Of a stretch of DNA of 64,000 nt, positions 54,314 to 63,159 are shown in pieces. Position numbers and translations under genes: made by a program. The notes beneath the pieces are model-generated. The model saw only the letters and a list, made by a program, of their open reading frames with translations. It did not search any database and had not been told where the DNA came from. Positions within the stretch are counted from its first letter, which is position 1, and every line of letters starts with the position of its first letter. Origin of the DNA: Vibrio porteresiae DSM 19223 (lineage in GTDB: Bacteria > Pseudomonadota > Gammaproteobacteria > Enterobacterales > Vibrionaceae); NCBI RefSeq assembly GCF_024347055.1, contig NZ_AP024895.1, forward strand, positions 744,001 through 808,000, read 5' to 3'.

Positions 54314-55063
54314 ATGAAACCAGCACGCAGCAAAAGAAAAATTGAACAGCCTCATTCTTGGGCCCAACTGAAAAATGGACAGTGGGTTAGTGAGTCCATT
54401 CAAATGCGCCTTGATGAGTGGAGCCCAAAACTGTTTGGCTACCACTTGCTCAAATTGGGTGGATTAAGCTGTGAGCTTGCCAGCAGTCACTGCAATATTC
54501 AACACCAAGTGCATATGGATATTGAAAACCCTCTGCATACCGTGATCGCTGATGGTTATGAATTACCGTTTCTCGAAAAAAGTATAGATGCGGTCATCTT
54601 ATCCCATCAGCTCGACTACTGTAACGACCCGCACCGTTTATTGCGTGAGGTTGACAGAGTTCTGATAGATGATGGCTGTCTGATCATTACTGGATTTAAT
54701 CCTGTCAGTTGGATGGGGTTAGCACGACTGATGCCGTGGCGTAAAAATAATCTGCCGTGGAGTGGGCGCATGTTTACCCCTAATCGAGTCAAAGACTGGT
54801 TAGGGCTGCTCAATTATCAAGTGGTGGATTGTGAACAATACGCCGTCTTTCCGATCTATAAATACCGCACCGTATGGACTTGGTTAGAAAACTCGTTGGG
54901 TGAGTGGGCTTCCGGTTTCGGCTGCCTCTATTTTATCGTGGCGCGCAAGCGTACCTATCCGTTACAACCGATTAAACCCCACTGGCGCTTTAAACGGCGT
55001 TTTTATCCAGTAGGGATCAATTATCGATTAAAAGACGATGGAGAATGCCCGCCGCGCAGTTAG
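54314..55063 (+). CDS. Class I SAM-dependent methyltransferase family protein (YafS-like)
   Basis: The 249-residue protein is homologous to E. coli YafS, which sits in the same place between gloB and rnhA. The C-terminal part of the methyltransferase fold is clear (IDAVILSHQLDYCNDPHRLLREVDRVL, CLIITGFNPVSWMG). The glycine-rich SAM motif I is poorly kept (LLKLGGLSCELA). Substrate is unknown, and activity is not assured. Confidence 0.78.
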   Translation: MKPARSKRKIEQPHSWAQLKNGQWVSESIQMRLDEWSPKLFGYHLLKLGGLSCELASSHCNIQHQVHMDIENPLHTVIADGYELPFLEKSIDAVILSHQLDYCNDPHRLLREVDRVLIDDGCLIITGFNPVSWMGLARLMPWRKNNLPWSGRMFTPNRVKDWLGLLNYQVVDCEQYAVFPIYKYRTVWTWLENSLGEWASGFGCLYFIVARKRTYPLQPIKPHWRFKRRFYPVGINYRLKDDGECPPRS

Positions 55064-55100
55064 GTCGTAAAGTTAGCTCTACCTTTAGTGGGATCTGAGC

Positions 55101-55565
55101 TTAGCTAGGTTGGTAACCGGTATCTTCTTCGGTTGGATTGCTGGCTGCAGTGCGAGCTAACTCATCACACAATTCGTTTTCACGATGGCCCGCATGACCT
55201 TTTACCCAATGCCACTCAATGTCATGACGCTGAGTTTCTTGGTCTAACAGTTTCCAAAGGTCAGCATTTTTAACTGGTTTTTTATCTGCGGTTTTCCAAT
55301 CGCGTTTTTTCCAGTTATGAATCCATTGTGTGATGCCTTGACGCACATATTGGCTATCGGTAGTTATTTTTACCGTGCAGGACTCTTTGAGTGTTTGCAA
55401 AGCCACAATGGCTGCCAACATCTCCATCCTGTTGTTAGTAGTGAGTTTATAGCCTTTAGCTAGCGTTTTTTCGGTCTGTTTATAGCGCATAACAACGCCG
55501 TAGCCGCCCGGTCCCGGGTTGCCTAAACAGGAACCATCAGTGAAAATTTCCACCAGTTTCTTCAT
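55101..55565 (-). CDS. rnhA: Ribonuclease HI
   Basis: The 154-residue enzyme degrades RNA in RNA-DNA hybrids. The four catalytic acids are in EIFTDGSCLGNPGPGGYG, NNRMEMLAAI, KITTDSQYVRQG and ENELCDELAR. It is divergent from dnaQ, a conserved arrangement with a shared 56 bp control region. Confidence 0.97.
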   Translation of the reverse strand: MKKLVEIFTDGSCLGNPGPGGYGVVMRYKQTEKTLAKGYKLTTNNRMEMLAAIVALQTLKESCTVKITTDSQYVRQGITQWIHNWKKRDWKTADKKPVKNADLWKLLDQETQRHDIEWHWVKGHAGHRENELCDELARTAASNPTEEDTGYQPS

Positions 55566-55621
55566 GATTTGATACTATTGGTTTACGCACACAATTGGCA
55601 TAGTCTGACATAGATATCCTA

Positions 55622-56356
55622 ATGAATACTAGCATCAATTCCGAATACAGCCGTATCGTCGTACTCGATACGGAAACCACAGGTATGAACCGCGAAGGCG
55701 GTCCACACTACGAAGGCCACCGAATTATTGAGATCGGTGCGGTTGAAATCATTAACCGCAAACTGACCGGTAAGCATTTTCACGTCTACTTAAAACCGGA
55801 TCGTTTGATTCAGGAAGAGGCGATCGATGTCCACGGTATTACCGATGAATTCTTGGTAGATAAACCAGAATATCGAGACGTGCATGAAGAGTTTCTTGAT
55901 TTCATTAAAGGCGCTGAATTAGTTGCCCATAACGCGCCCTTCGACGTGGGTTTCATGGATTATGAGTTTGGCAAACTTGGTAATACATCGGTAAAAACCG
56001 CAGATATCTGCAAAGTTACCGATACCTTGGCGATGGCGAAGAAGATCTTCCCTGGTAAACGTAACAACTTGGATGTGTTATGTGAGCGCTATGGCATCGA
56101 TAACTCTCATCGTACTCTGCACGGGGCATTGCTCGATGCGGAAATCCTTGCGGATGTATACCTATTAATGACCGGCGGCCAAACGTCGATGCAGTTTGCG
56201 GCGTCTGGTTCTGCTTCGGGAGAAATGGGAGCAAACTCTATAAAACGAGTTACTACCGAACGAAAACCATTAAAGGTTTTGCATGCAACGGCCGATGAAA
56301 TACAAGCACATGAGGAACGATTAGGGTTAGTGAGTAATAGCCTCTGGGGACAGTAG
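55622..56356 (+). CDS. dnaQ: DNA polymerase III epsilon subunit (proofreading exonuclease)
   Basis: The 244-residue 3'-5' exonuclease. ExoI is VLDTETTGMNREGG, ExoII is AHNAPFDVGFMDYE and ExoIII epsilon is HRTLHGALLDAEILADVY. The clamp-binding motif is QTSMQF (near residue 181), and the C-terminal tail binds DnaE. Both subunits of the core that contact each other are in this window. Confidence 0.97.
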   Translation: MNTSINSEYSRIVVLDTETTGMNREGGPHYEGHRIIEIGAVEIINRKLTGKHFHVYLKPDRLIQEEAIDVHGITDEFLVDKPEYRDVHEEFLDFIKGAELVAHNAPFDVGFMDYEFGKLGNTSVKTADICKVTDTLAMAKKIFPGKRNNLDVLCERYGIDNSHRTLHGALLDAEILADVYLLMTGGQTSMQFAASGSASGEMGANSIKRVTTERKPLKVLHATADEIQAHEERLGLVSNSLWGQ

Positions 56357-56364
56357 GAGAGTCT

Positions 56365-57618
56365 ATGTGGAAGGTTTTGATGGGTACGTTAGCCTTATTG
56401 GCGAGTATCCATGTTTGGGCGGCCAGTGAGTCCACTATGTCTCTGTTAGATAACCGCTTTCGAGTGGATCCGAGCATAGAGCAAATTACATTTGTCATCT
56501 ACCGAGCGAATAATTCTCGTCCGGTGGTGTTAGTGCGTCCAGATGGCAAAAAATACTATGCGTGGAAAGTGCCTGAAAACGTTCGTTGGTACGAAGAGTC
56601 CTCGATGGACATCATTTCTGTGGAACATCCGATGCCCGGACCTTGGCAAGCGGTGGGTAAAGTCACGCCCAAAAACCACATCAAACTCATTTCCAACCTC
56701 AAATTGGCCTCTGATACCTTTCCCGCTCGTTTGTATCAAGGCGAAGAAATTAAGTTTACTGCGCGCTTAACTTCAGATGGTAAGCCGCTACAGATTCGTG
56801 AGTTTCTCGATAAAGTTCACCTCAAAGTCACCTTTACCAAATACATCGAAAACGAAGAAGCGTTAGTCAAAGAAGCGCGTCCTATTCCTGATGTGCTGGG
56901 TGAGTTTACTGATGATGGCAAAGGGCTAGACGAAAAAGCCGGTGATGGGGAATTTACGGTCGCTCTCAAAATTCATTCTGAGCCAGGCAAGTACCGTGTT
57001 CGCATTACCACGGGTAATGGAGTCTTTTTACGAGCTCAAGAGCAAGAAGTGTTGGTTTATCCGGCGCCTTACTCGACAACTTTCATTCAGTCCCGAGTAG
57101 CAGGACAGCCACATCAAATCGTTATCAGTGGCGAACAGGGTATGGTGACGCCAGGATCTCTTGCAACACAAATCGCGCATAAAGATGCCCAAGGGGCGAC
57201 AGCGTATTACGATGGGCAAGCAGATAAAGAGGATTTGAAAGTCTCGGTGAATATTCCCAACAGTGGTGAATTAGGGCAGTACTCTTGGAGTGGCACCCTA
57301 TATACCAATGACTTGGCATCGGGGCGCTCGCTGGTTTTCCCTCTCAATGAACATACTTACAGTATTGTTAATGAAATCGATTTGGAACAAACCCGCTTGA
57401 TGCGAGAAAAAGAAGCGGAAATGCAGCGTAAAGAGCAGCAAGAAAAAGACATGCTGTTAGCGCGAGAAGAAGCGCGTAAAAGCCGGGTGATGTACATCAT
57501 TATCGGTAACGTGGTTGTGATTGTCCTTGGATTGGTTGCTTGGTTTGTGATTCGTAAAGTGAAAGCGAAAAAAGCGATGCAACCGGAAATGCAACTCGAT
57601 ATGCCGAAGAAAAAATAG
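56365..57618 (+). CDS. TIGR03503-like membrane-anchored periplasmic protein
   Basis: A 417-residue protein with a signal peptide (MWKVLMGTLALLASIHVWA), a large beta-rich domain with DVLGEFTDDGKGLDEKAGDG, a charged coiled-coil stretch (MREKEAEMQRKEQQEKD, about 360-385) and one C-terminal membrane segment (VMYIIIGNVVVIVLGLVAWFVI) ending in a basic tail. It fits a family of unknown function found in vibrios and relatives (TIGR03503 from memory). It follows dnaQ by 8 nt, so it is likely co-transcribed. Confidence 0.75.
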   Translation: MWKVLMGTLALLASIHVWAASESTMSLLDNRFRVDPSIEQITFVIYRANNSRPVVLVRPDGKKYYAWKVPENVRWYEESSMDIISVEHPMPGPWQAVGKVTPKNHIKLISNLKLASDTFPARLYQGEEIKFTARLTSDGKPLQIREFLDKVHLKVTFTKYIENEEALVKEARPIPDVLGEFTDDGKGLDEKAGDGEFTVALKIHSEPGKYRVRITTGNGVFLRAQEQEVLVYPAPYSTTFIQSRVAGQPHQIVISGEQGMVTPGSLATQIAHKDAQGATAYYDGQADKEDLKVSVNIPNSGELGQYSWSGTLYTNDLASGRSLVFPLNEHTYSIVNEIDLEQTRLMREKEAEMQRKEQQEKDMLLAREEARKSRVMYIIIGNVVVIVLGLVAWFVIRKVKAKKAMQPEMQLDMPKKK

Positions 57619-57705
57619 TTTTAGCCAGCTCTTACTCACGGCACATTGAACTTAAATTACGCAGAAACGTCGGAAAGGTGTAAATCTTTTGCGTAAATGG
57701 TCGAC

Positions 57706-57738
57706 AGTGTGAGTGGAATGGGTAAACTCTCACTGTTT
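57706..57738 (+). promoter_or_regulatory. Imperfect inverted repeat before gmhA
   Basis: CAGTGTGAGT and ACTCTCACTG pair at 9 of 10 positions around an 11 nt spacer. It lies about 56 bp before the start codon, with TTTATGAGC after. It could be an operator or leader hairpin. Confidence 0.35.
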
Positions 57739-57793
57739 ATGAGCATTTCCCTAAGAGAATGTCCTACACAGAACAACAAAGAGAACCAGACCT

Positions 57794-58369
57794 ATGTACC
57801 ATGATTTGATCAAAAGTGAACTAACTGAAGCGGCACAAGTGTTGAACGCTTTTTTGAGTGACGATCATAACATTGCTCAGATTGAAGCTGCGGCAAAAAT
57901 GATTGCAGATTCGTTTAAACAAGGCGGTAAAGTATTGTCTTGTGGTAACGGTGGCTCACACTGTGATGCAATGCATTTTGCAGAAGAGCTAACCGGTCGT
58001 TACCGTGAAAACCGCCCTGGTTACCCAGGTATCGCGATTTCAGATCCAAGCCACCTTTCTTGTGTGAGCAATGATTTTGGCTACGATTTCGTATTTTCTC
58101 GCTATGTTGAAGCGGTTGGTATGAAAGGTGATGTGCTATTTGGTCTATCCACTTCTGGTAACTCAGGCAACATTTTAAAAGCGATTGAAGCCGCAAAAGC
58201 GAAAGGCATGAAAACCATCGCTCTTACTGGTAAAGATGGCGGTAAAATGGCCGGTGTTGCGGATGTTGAGATTCGTGTTCCTCACTTTGGCTACGCAGAC
58301 CGAATTCAAGAAGTGCATATTAAAATCATTCACATCGTGATCCAATTGATCGAAAAAGAGATGGCGTAA
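57794..58369 (+). CDS. gmhA: Sedoheptulose 7-phosphate isomerase
   Basis: The 191-residue SIS-domain enzyme makes the heptose for the lipopolysaccharide inner core. Marks are LSCGNGGSHCDAMHFAEELTGRY, FGLSTSGNSGNIL and a C-terminal VQEVH-like site (RIQEVHIKIIHIVIQLIEK). Also called lpcA. It is followed by yafJ as in E. coli. Confidence 0.96.
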   Translation: MYHDLIKSELTEAAQVLNAFLSDDHNIAQIEAAAKMIADSFKQGGKVLSCGNGGSHCDAMHFAEELTGRYRENRPGYPGIAISDPSHLSCVSNDFGYDFVFSRYVEAVGMKGDVLFGLSTSGNSGNILKAIEAAKAKGMKTIALTGKDGGKMAGVADVEIRVPHFGYADRIQEVHIKIIHIVIQLIEKEMA

Positions 58370-58370
58370 T

Positions 58371-58413
58371 GACATTCATCCCCATAGAGAATGTCGTATT
58401 GTTTATGGGGATG
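58371..58413 (+). promoter_or_regulatory. Overlapping hairpins (possible pseudoknot) between gmhA and yafJ
   Basis: GACATTC (58371-58377) pairs with GAATGTC (58389-58395), and CATCCCCATA (58377-58386) pairs perfectly with TATGGGGATG (58404-58413). The second stem's left arm lies in the first stem's loop, so the two form a pseudoknot or alternatives. No T-run follows. Confidence 0.4.
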
Positions 58414-58442
58414 GTGGTTTAAAAGAAGGAGTGGTTTAAACC

Positions 58443-59288
58443 ATGTGTGAGTTGCTCGGAATGAGCGCAAATGTGCCCACCGATATCTGCTTTAGTTTTA
58501 CTGGCCTAATTCAACGTGGTGGCCGCACTGGTCCACACCGTGATGGTTGGGGGATTGCCTTTTATGAAGGAAAAGGTTTTCGTACTTTTAAAGATCCTGC
58601 GCCAAGCTGCCAGTCCAAAATCGCACAATTAGTGCAAAGTTACCCGATCAAAAGTCGCGCAGTCATCAGTCATATTCGTCAAGCGAACCGTGGTAGCGTG
58701 TGCTTAGAGAACACTCACCCTTTTACTCGCGAGTTGTGGGGACGTTACTGGACTTTCGCTCATAATGGTCAATTGACCGGTTATGAAACGATGGAAACCG
58801 GACATCATCGTCCTGTCGGTCAAACGGATAGCGAACTTGCTTTTTGTTGGCTACTCAATCAACTCGAACATCGTTATCCTGAGCCACCTGTCGATATGAG
58901 CGAAGTGTTTCGCTTTGTGACGGCCTTGTGTGATCAGCTCAGAGAGAAAGGCGTGTTTAACATGCTGCTTTCTGACGGTGAGTATGTGATGAGCTACTGC
59001 ACAAATCATCTTTACTGGATTACACGTCAGGCACCATTTGGTCATGCCAATTTGATTGATGAAGATGTCGAGATCAATTTCCAAGAAGAGACGACGCCAG
59101 AAGATGTTGTGTCAGTGATTGCGACTCAGCCTCTAACAGGCAATGAGAATTGGCAACGAATGAAGCCGGGGGAATATGGCCTGTTTCATTTTGGTAAACG
59201 GATCGCCACGAACCAAGCTGAGTTGTCTGATGTTCCTTTTGCTGCCCCGCGTCCTGGGAATCAAGCTCCGACAGAACCTCTGGTTTAG
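58443..59288 (+). CDS. yafJ: Class II glutamine amidotransferase (YafJ-like)
   Basis: The 281-residue Ntn-hydrolase has Cys2 as the probable nucleophile (MCELLGMSANVPTD), then RGGRTGPHRDGWGIAFY, SHIRQANRGSV and FAHNGQLTG, matching the glutaminase domain of class II amidotransferases. The substrate receiving ammonia is unknown. AAGGAG lies 11 nt before the ATG, a long spacing across the palindrome GGTTTAAACC. Confidence 0.9.
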   Translation: MCELLGMSANVPTDICFSFTGLIQRGGRTGPHRDGWGIAFYEGKGFRTFKDPAPSCQSKIAQLVQSYPIKSRAVISHIRQANRGSVCLENTHPFTRELWGRYWTFAHNGQLTGYETMETGHHRPVGQTDSELAFCWLLNQLEHRYPEPPVDMSEVFRFVTALCDQLREKGVFNMLLSDGEYVMSYCTNHLYWITRQAPFGHANLIDEDVEINFQEETTPEDVVSVIATQPLTGNENWQRMKPGEYGLFHFGKRIATNQAELSDVPFAAPRPGNQAPTEPLV

Positions 59289-59302
59289 TTTTAAATCGAT
59301 AA

Positions 59303-59340
59303 CAAAAAAGGGTTGAACTGAGTTCAACCCTTTTGTTTAG
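59303..59340. terminator. Bidirectional terminator between yafJ and purN
   Basis: Stem AAGGGTTGAAC/GTTCAACCCTT with a 3 nt loop, flanked by A- and T-runs. It lies between convergent genes. Confidence 0.9.
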
Positions 59341-59352
59341 TTCTGGCAAATA

Positions 59353-59991
59353 TTATTCGTAAGCGTGGCCATGTATGCCAAGTGCTTTACCGTCGAGGAA
59401 GGCTTTGCCTTCTTTCATCTCTAAACGGCCATCAACAAACCACTGCACTACCAATGGGTAGATACGGTGTTCTTGCGCTTGGACGCGTTCAGTTAGAATC
59501 TCAACAGTATCTTCATCGAAGATTGGCACTTTTGCTTGCAGGATAACAGGGCCGCCATCGAGCTGCTCTGTTACGAAGTGCACGCTAGTGCCGTGCTCTT
59601 CATCACCGGCCAAAATGGCACGCTGATAAGTATTCAAACCAGGGTATTTAGGTAATAGAGATGGGTGAATGTTAATCATTCGACCCATATAGTGACGAAC
59701 AAAATCGCTGCTCAAAATACGCATAAAACCAGCAAGAACCACTAAATCAGGATTGAATTCGTCCATTTGACGCATCAACTCTTGGTCGTATGCGTCACGG
59801 GTATCAAATGACTTAGGATCGATGAATACTGGTTGAGCGCCCGCTTTGGCTGCTCGTTCTAACCCGTAAGCAGTTGCTTTATTCGAAAAAACAGCCGTCA
59901 CTTTGCCGCTCTTAATGCTTGATTTACAAGCATCAATAATCGCTTGCAAGTTGGTACCATTTCCTGAAATTAAAACAACAATACTTTTCAT
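59353..59991 (-). CDS. purN: Phosphoribosylglycinamide formyltransferase (GART)
   Basis: The 212-residue enzyme transfers a formyl group to GAR, the third step of purine synthesis. SIVVLISGNGTNLQAII is the phosphate-binding start, and the catalytic Asn-His-Asp set lies in INIHPSLLPKYPG and HGTSVHFVTEQLDGG. It starts 3 nt after purM on the minus strand. Confidence 0.97.
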   Translation of the reverse strand: MKSIVVLISGNGTNLQAIIDACKSSIKSGKVTAVFSNKATAYGLERAAKAGAQPVFIDPKSFDTRDAYDQELMRQMDEFNPDLVVLAGFMRILSSDFVRHYMGRMINIHPSLLPKYPGLNTYQRAILAGDEEHGTSVHFVTEQLDGGPVILQAKVPIFDEDTVEILTERVQAQEHRIYPLVVQWFVDGRLEMKEGKAFLDGKALGIHGHAYE

Positions 59992-59994
59992 AGG

Positions 59995-61035
59995 TTAATT
60001 TATCTCTACTTGACCTTCATTAGAATTTGCTGCGGCAATTGTACCGATTACCCACGCAGTTTCACCTTCTTTTTGTAGAAGCTGCACTGCATCTTGCGCT
60101 TGATCAGCAGGAAGAGCGATGATTAGGCCAACACCACAGTTGAAAGTGCGGTACATTTCGTGAGTAGTCACGTTACCTTGCTCTTGTAGCCATTTGAAGA
60201 TCACAGGCCATTCCCAGCTCTTACCATCGATAACTGCTTTAGTATTTTCTGGTAGTACGCGTGGGATGTTTTCCCAGAAACCGCCGCCAGTGATATGAGA
60301 AATCGCGTGAATGTCGTGTTCCGCAATCAGTTTAAGACCAGATTTGATGTAAATCTTGGTTGGAGTCAATAGGTGCTCACCAATGGTTTTACCTTCAAGC
60401 ATTTCATTTTTGTCTGCTTGAGAAACTTCAAGGATTTTACGAACCAGTGAGTAGCCGTTTGAGTGTGGACCGCTTGAGCCAACAGCGATCAGTGCATCAC
60501 CTACTTGTACTTTAGTACCGTCGATGATCTCTTCTTTTTCAACAACACCAACACAGAAGCCAGCGATATCGTAATCATCACCGCCGTACATTCCAGGCAT
60601 TTCAGCGGTTTCACCACCGACTAGAGAACAACCAGCTTGTAGACAGCCTTCTGCAATACCAGTCACTACGCTTGCTGCTGTATCAACATCCAGTTTGCCT
60701 GTTGCGTAGTAGTCTAGGAAGAATAGTGGTTCAGCGCCTTGAACGATCAGGTCGTTCACACACATTGCCACTAGGTCGATACCAATGGTGTCATGCTTTT
60801 GCATATCCAAAGCAAGGCGTAGCTTGGTTCCTACACCGTCAGTACCTGAAACTAACACTGGCTGTTTGTATTTGGTTGGTAGCTCACACAGGGCACCAAA
60901 ACCACCCAGGCCACCCATTACTTCTGGGCGACGAGTTCGTTTTACTGCGCCTTTAATGCGATTGACAAGTTCGTTACCTGCATCGATGTCTACACCAGCG
61001 TCTTTATAGCTTAGAGAAGTTTTGTTACCGCTCAC
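59995..61035 (-). CDS. purM: Phosphoribosylformylglycinamidine cyclo-ligase (AIR synthetase)
   Basis: The 346-residue enzyme closes the imidazole ring in purine synthesis. Marks are LSYKDAGVDIDAGNELV, LVSGTDGVGTKL, DLVAMCVNDL, GGETAEMPGMY and HITGGGFWENIPR. It is the first gene of purMN, with a PurR-like operator 64 bp upstream. Confidence 0.97.
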   Translation of the reverse strand: MSGNKTSLSYKDAGVDIDAGNELVNRIKGAVKRTRRPEVMGGLGGFGALCELPTKYKQPVLVSGTDGVGTKLRLALDMQKHDTIGIDLVAMCVNDLIVQGAEPLFFLDYYATGKLDVDTAASVVTGIAEGCLQAGCSLVGGETAEMPGMYGGDDYDIAGFCVGVVEKEEIIDGTKVQVGDALIAVGSSGPHSNGYSLVRKILEVSQADKNEMLEGKTIGEHLLTPTKIYIKSGLKLIAEHDIHAISHITGGGFWENIPRVLPENTKAVIDGKSWEWPVIFKWLQEQGNVTTHEMYRTFNCGVGLIIALPADQAQDAVQLLQKEGETAWVIGTIAAANSNEGQVEIN

Positions 61036-61076
61036 GGGGGAAGTCCTCGGTCTTAGTTGGATATGAAAACGGCGCT

Positions 61077-61114
61077 ATTCTACCGTCTTAAAGTGAAAAG
61101 GAAAACGTTTGCGC
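61077..61114 (-). promoter_or_regulatory. purMN promoter with PurR-like operator
   Basis: On the minus strand GCGCAAACGTTTTCCT (61099-61114) matches the PurR consensus ACGCAAACGTTTNCNT closely. It overlaps the -35 of a promoter whose -10 is TAGAAT (61077-61082), so bound PurR would block RNA polymerase. Confidence 0.8.
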
Positions 61115-61245
61115 GAGTTTTTTCGTAAGATTTTTTTTTGTTTTTCCCCTTGCATTCGCGTAATTGCCATTTAGGTAAATTAACCTTACGTAGTTGGTCA
61201 TTGGTGCAATTAGTCTAAACCGTACAAATTAGCAATAAACCTGTG

Positions 61246-61251
61246 TATAAT
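61246..61251 (+). promoter_or_regulatory. -10 element of upp
   Basis: Perfect TATAAT 35 bp before the upp start, with a weak -35 (TACAAA, 17 bp upstream). Confidence 0.5.
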
Positions 61252-61285
61252 CCGAAGGTTTGTTTAAATTATGCCGGAGATGGAA

Positions 61286-61912
61286 ATGAAAGTTGTTGAA
61301 GTAAAACACCCGCTAGTAAAACACAAGATTGGTTTGATGCGCGAAGGTGATATCAGCACGAAACGTTTTCGTGAGTTAGCGACCGAAGTAGGTAGTTTGC
61401 TAACTTATGAAGCGACCGCAGACTTTGAAACCGAAAAAGTCACCATTGAAGGGTGGATGGGGCCGGTGGAAATCGACCAGATCAAAGGTAAAAAGGTCAC
61501 TGTGGTTCCAATTCTTCGCGCAGGTTTAGGCATGATGGATGGTGTATTGGAACACATTCCAAGTGCACGTATCAGCGTTGTCGGTATTTACCGTGACGAA
61601 GAGACACTTGAGCCAGTGCCTTACTTCAACAAATTGGCTTCAAATATCGAAGAGCGTATGGCGCTAGTGGTTGACCCTATGTTGGCAACAGGTGGCTCTA
61701 TGATCGCAACCATCGACCTTCTGAAAGAAAAAGGCTGTAACCAAATCAAAGTATTGGTGCTTGTTGCTGCTCCTGAAGGTATCGCAGCTCTTGAAAAAGC
61801 GCACCCAGATGTAGAGCTTTACTGCGCCGCTATCGATGAGAAGTTGAACGATAAAGGCTATATCGTCCCTGGTCTTGGCGATGCAGGCGATAAAATTTTC
61901 GGTACTAAGTAA
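61286..61912 (+). CDS. upp: Uracil phosphoribosyltransferase
   Basis: The 208-residue enzyme salvages uracil to UMP with PRPP. Marks are VEVKHPLVKHKIGLMREGD, VVPILRAGLGMMDGV, the PRPP loop VDPMLATGGSMIATID and a C-terminal PGLGDAGDKIFGTK. ATGs at 61271 and 61280 are also in frame. ATG 61286 is chosen because it gives the exact family length and places GGAG 7 nt upstream. Confidence 0.97.
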   Translation: MKVVEVKHPLVKHKIGLMREGDISTKRFRELATEVGSLLTYEATADFETEKVTIEGWMGPVEIDQIKGKKVTVVPILRAGLGMMDGVLEHIPSARISVVGIYRDEETLEPVPYFNKLASNIEERMALVVDPMLATGGSMIATIDLLKEKGCNQIKVLVLVAAPEGIAALEKAHPDVELYCAAIDEKLNDKGYIVPGLGDAGDKIFGTK

Positions 61913-61948
61913 TCACTGCTTTATCGATAAAAGTGAGAACAGTGATAA

Positions 61949-61982
61949 TAAGAGAGGGAGCCTAATGGCTCCCTCTCTTTTT
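61949..61982 (+). terminator. Terminator of upp
   Basis: A 13 bp stem, AAGAGAGGGAGCC/GGCTCCCTCTCTT, has a TAAT loop and T-run. It is one of the strongest hairpins in the window and may also serve minus-strand rluF. Confidence 0.9.
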
Positions 61983-62005
61983 GCTTTGTTAGCCTTCACT
62001 GATGT

Positions 62006-63061
62006 CTATTTTTTCAGACTCAATGTGCCACCGACTTTGCTTTTAGGTGCTGAACGGTTCGGACGGCCTGCATTATTGTTTGAGCGAGCAGAGTCATCTC
62101 GTCGTTGATTCGGTTTACGCGCATATTCAGAACGCTCGTTGTCTCCCTCAGAGCGAGATTGGCGACCTTTCTTTGAGTTTGGAGCGTGACGAAACTCTTC
62201 AGCATTATTGCCGCGGAAGGTGCGTGGTTTTTGATTACGACGTGCTTTCGAAGTTTGGTTCTCTTCGCGACTGTCATACAGTTTAGGGGCGGTTGCTTGA
62301 CGAATTTTTTGCCCTTTAGCACTCATAGCGGACGCTTCTTCTGTGCCGCTTGAGTCTTCACACATCGCCAAAATTTGCGCCACTTCTTCATCGCTTAGAT
62401 AACGCCATTCACCGTTTGGTAGACCATCAAGGGTGATATTCATGATGCGTACGCGACGTAGCTTATACACTTCGTAACCCAAAGCTTCACACATGCGGCG
62501 AATTTGACGGTTTAATCCTTGTGTTAAGACAATACGGAAACTGAACTTAGTTTCTTGCGTCACTTTACATGGCAGAGTGACGGTGTCGAGAATATTCACG
62601 CCATTGGACATCTGTTTGATAAAGTCATCGGTGATAGGTTTATCAACCCGCACCACGTACTCTTTTTCGTGATTGTTTCCTGCGCGCAGAATCTTATTCA
62701 CGATGTCGCCATCATTGGTCAAAAAAATCAAACCGTCAGACGGTTTATCGAGACGACCAATAGGGAAAATACGTTTTGAGTGACCAATAAAATCAACGAT
62801 GTTACCCGGAATGTCACGTTCGGTCGTACAGGTGATCCCGGTTGGCTTATTGAGGGCGATATAGATGGTACGAGGTTTGGCACCAATCGGCTTGCCATCG
62901 ACACACACTTCATCGAGTTCGGTGACTTTGGTGCCCATCTCTGGTTTATGACCATTAATGGTGACACGACCTTGTTCGATCAGTTTGTCCGCTTCACGAC
63001 GGGAACAAAAGCCCGTTTCGCTAATGAATTTGTTGAGGCGTTTTTCTTCCGGTTGCGACAT
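62006..63061 (-). CDS. rluF: 23S rRNA pseudouridine(2604) synthase RluF with long basic tail
   Basis: 351 residues against about 290 in E. coli. An S4 domain (KRLNKFISETGFCSRREADKLI) precedes the catalytic domain with FPIGRLDKPSDGLIFLTNDG (catalytic Asp in RLD) and LNRQIRRMCEALGYEV. From about residue 245 onward the protein is a low-complexity tail rich in Arg, Lys, Asn and Ser. The tail is probably disordered and may help RNA binding. RluF and RluB/RluE are related, but the RRMCEALGY and N-terminal context favour RluF. Confidence 0.9.
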   Translation of the reverse strand: MSQPEEKRLNKFISETGFCSRREADKLIEQGRVTINGHKPEMGTKVTELDEVCVDGKPIGAKPRTIYIALNKPTGITCTTERDIPGNIVDFIGHSKRIFPIGRLDKPSDGLIFLTNDGDIVNKILRAGNNHEKEYVVRVDKPITDDFIKQMSNGVNILDTVTLPCKVTQETKFSFRIVLTQGLNRQIRRMCEALGYEVYKLRRVRIMNITLDGLPNGEWRYLSDEEVAQILAMCEDSSGTEEASAMSAKGQKIRQATAPKLYDSREENQTSKARRNQKPRTFRGNNAEEFRHAPNSKKGRQSRSEGDNERSEYARKPNQRRDDSARSNNNAGRPNRSAPKSKVGGTLSLKK

Positions 63062-63110
63062 GGAAATCTCCTACCAATCGTAAAAAGGGGCCAGTAAAAG
63101 AGCCACAACT

Positions 63111-63142
63111 CAACGCGCTCTTTAGTCAAAAGAGCGCGCATT
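63111..63142. other. Hairpin between rluF and smrA
   Basis: CGCGCTCTTT/AAAGAGCGCG perfect 10 bp stem with a short loop. It has no T-run on either strand, so it is a weak terminator or an RNA stability element on the minus-strand message. Confidence 0.5.
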
Positions 63143-63159
63143 CTAACAGGTCTATGGTT

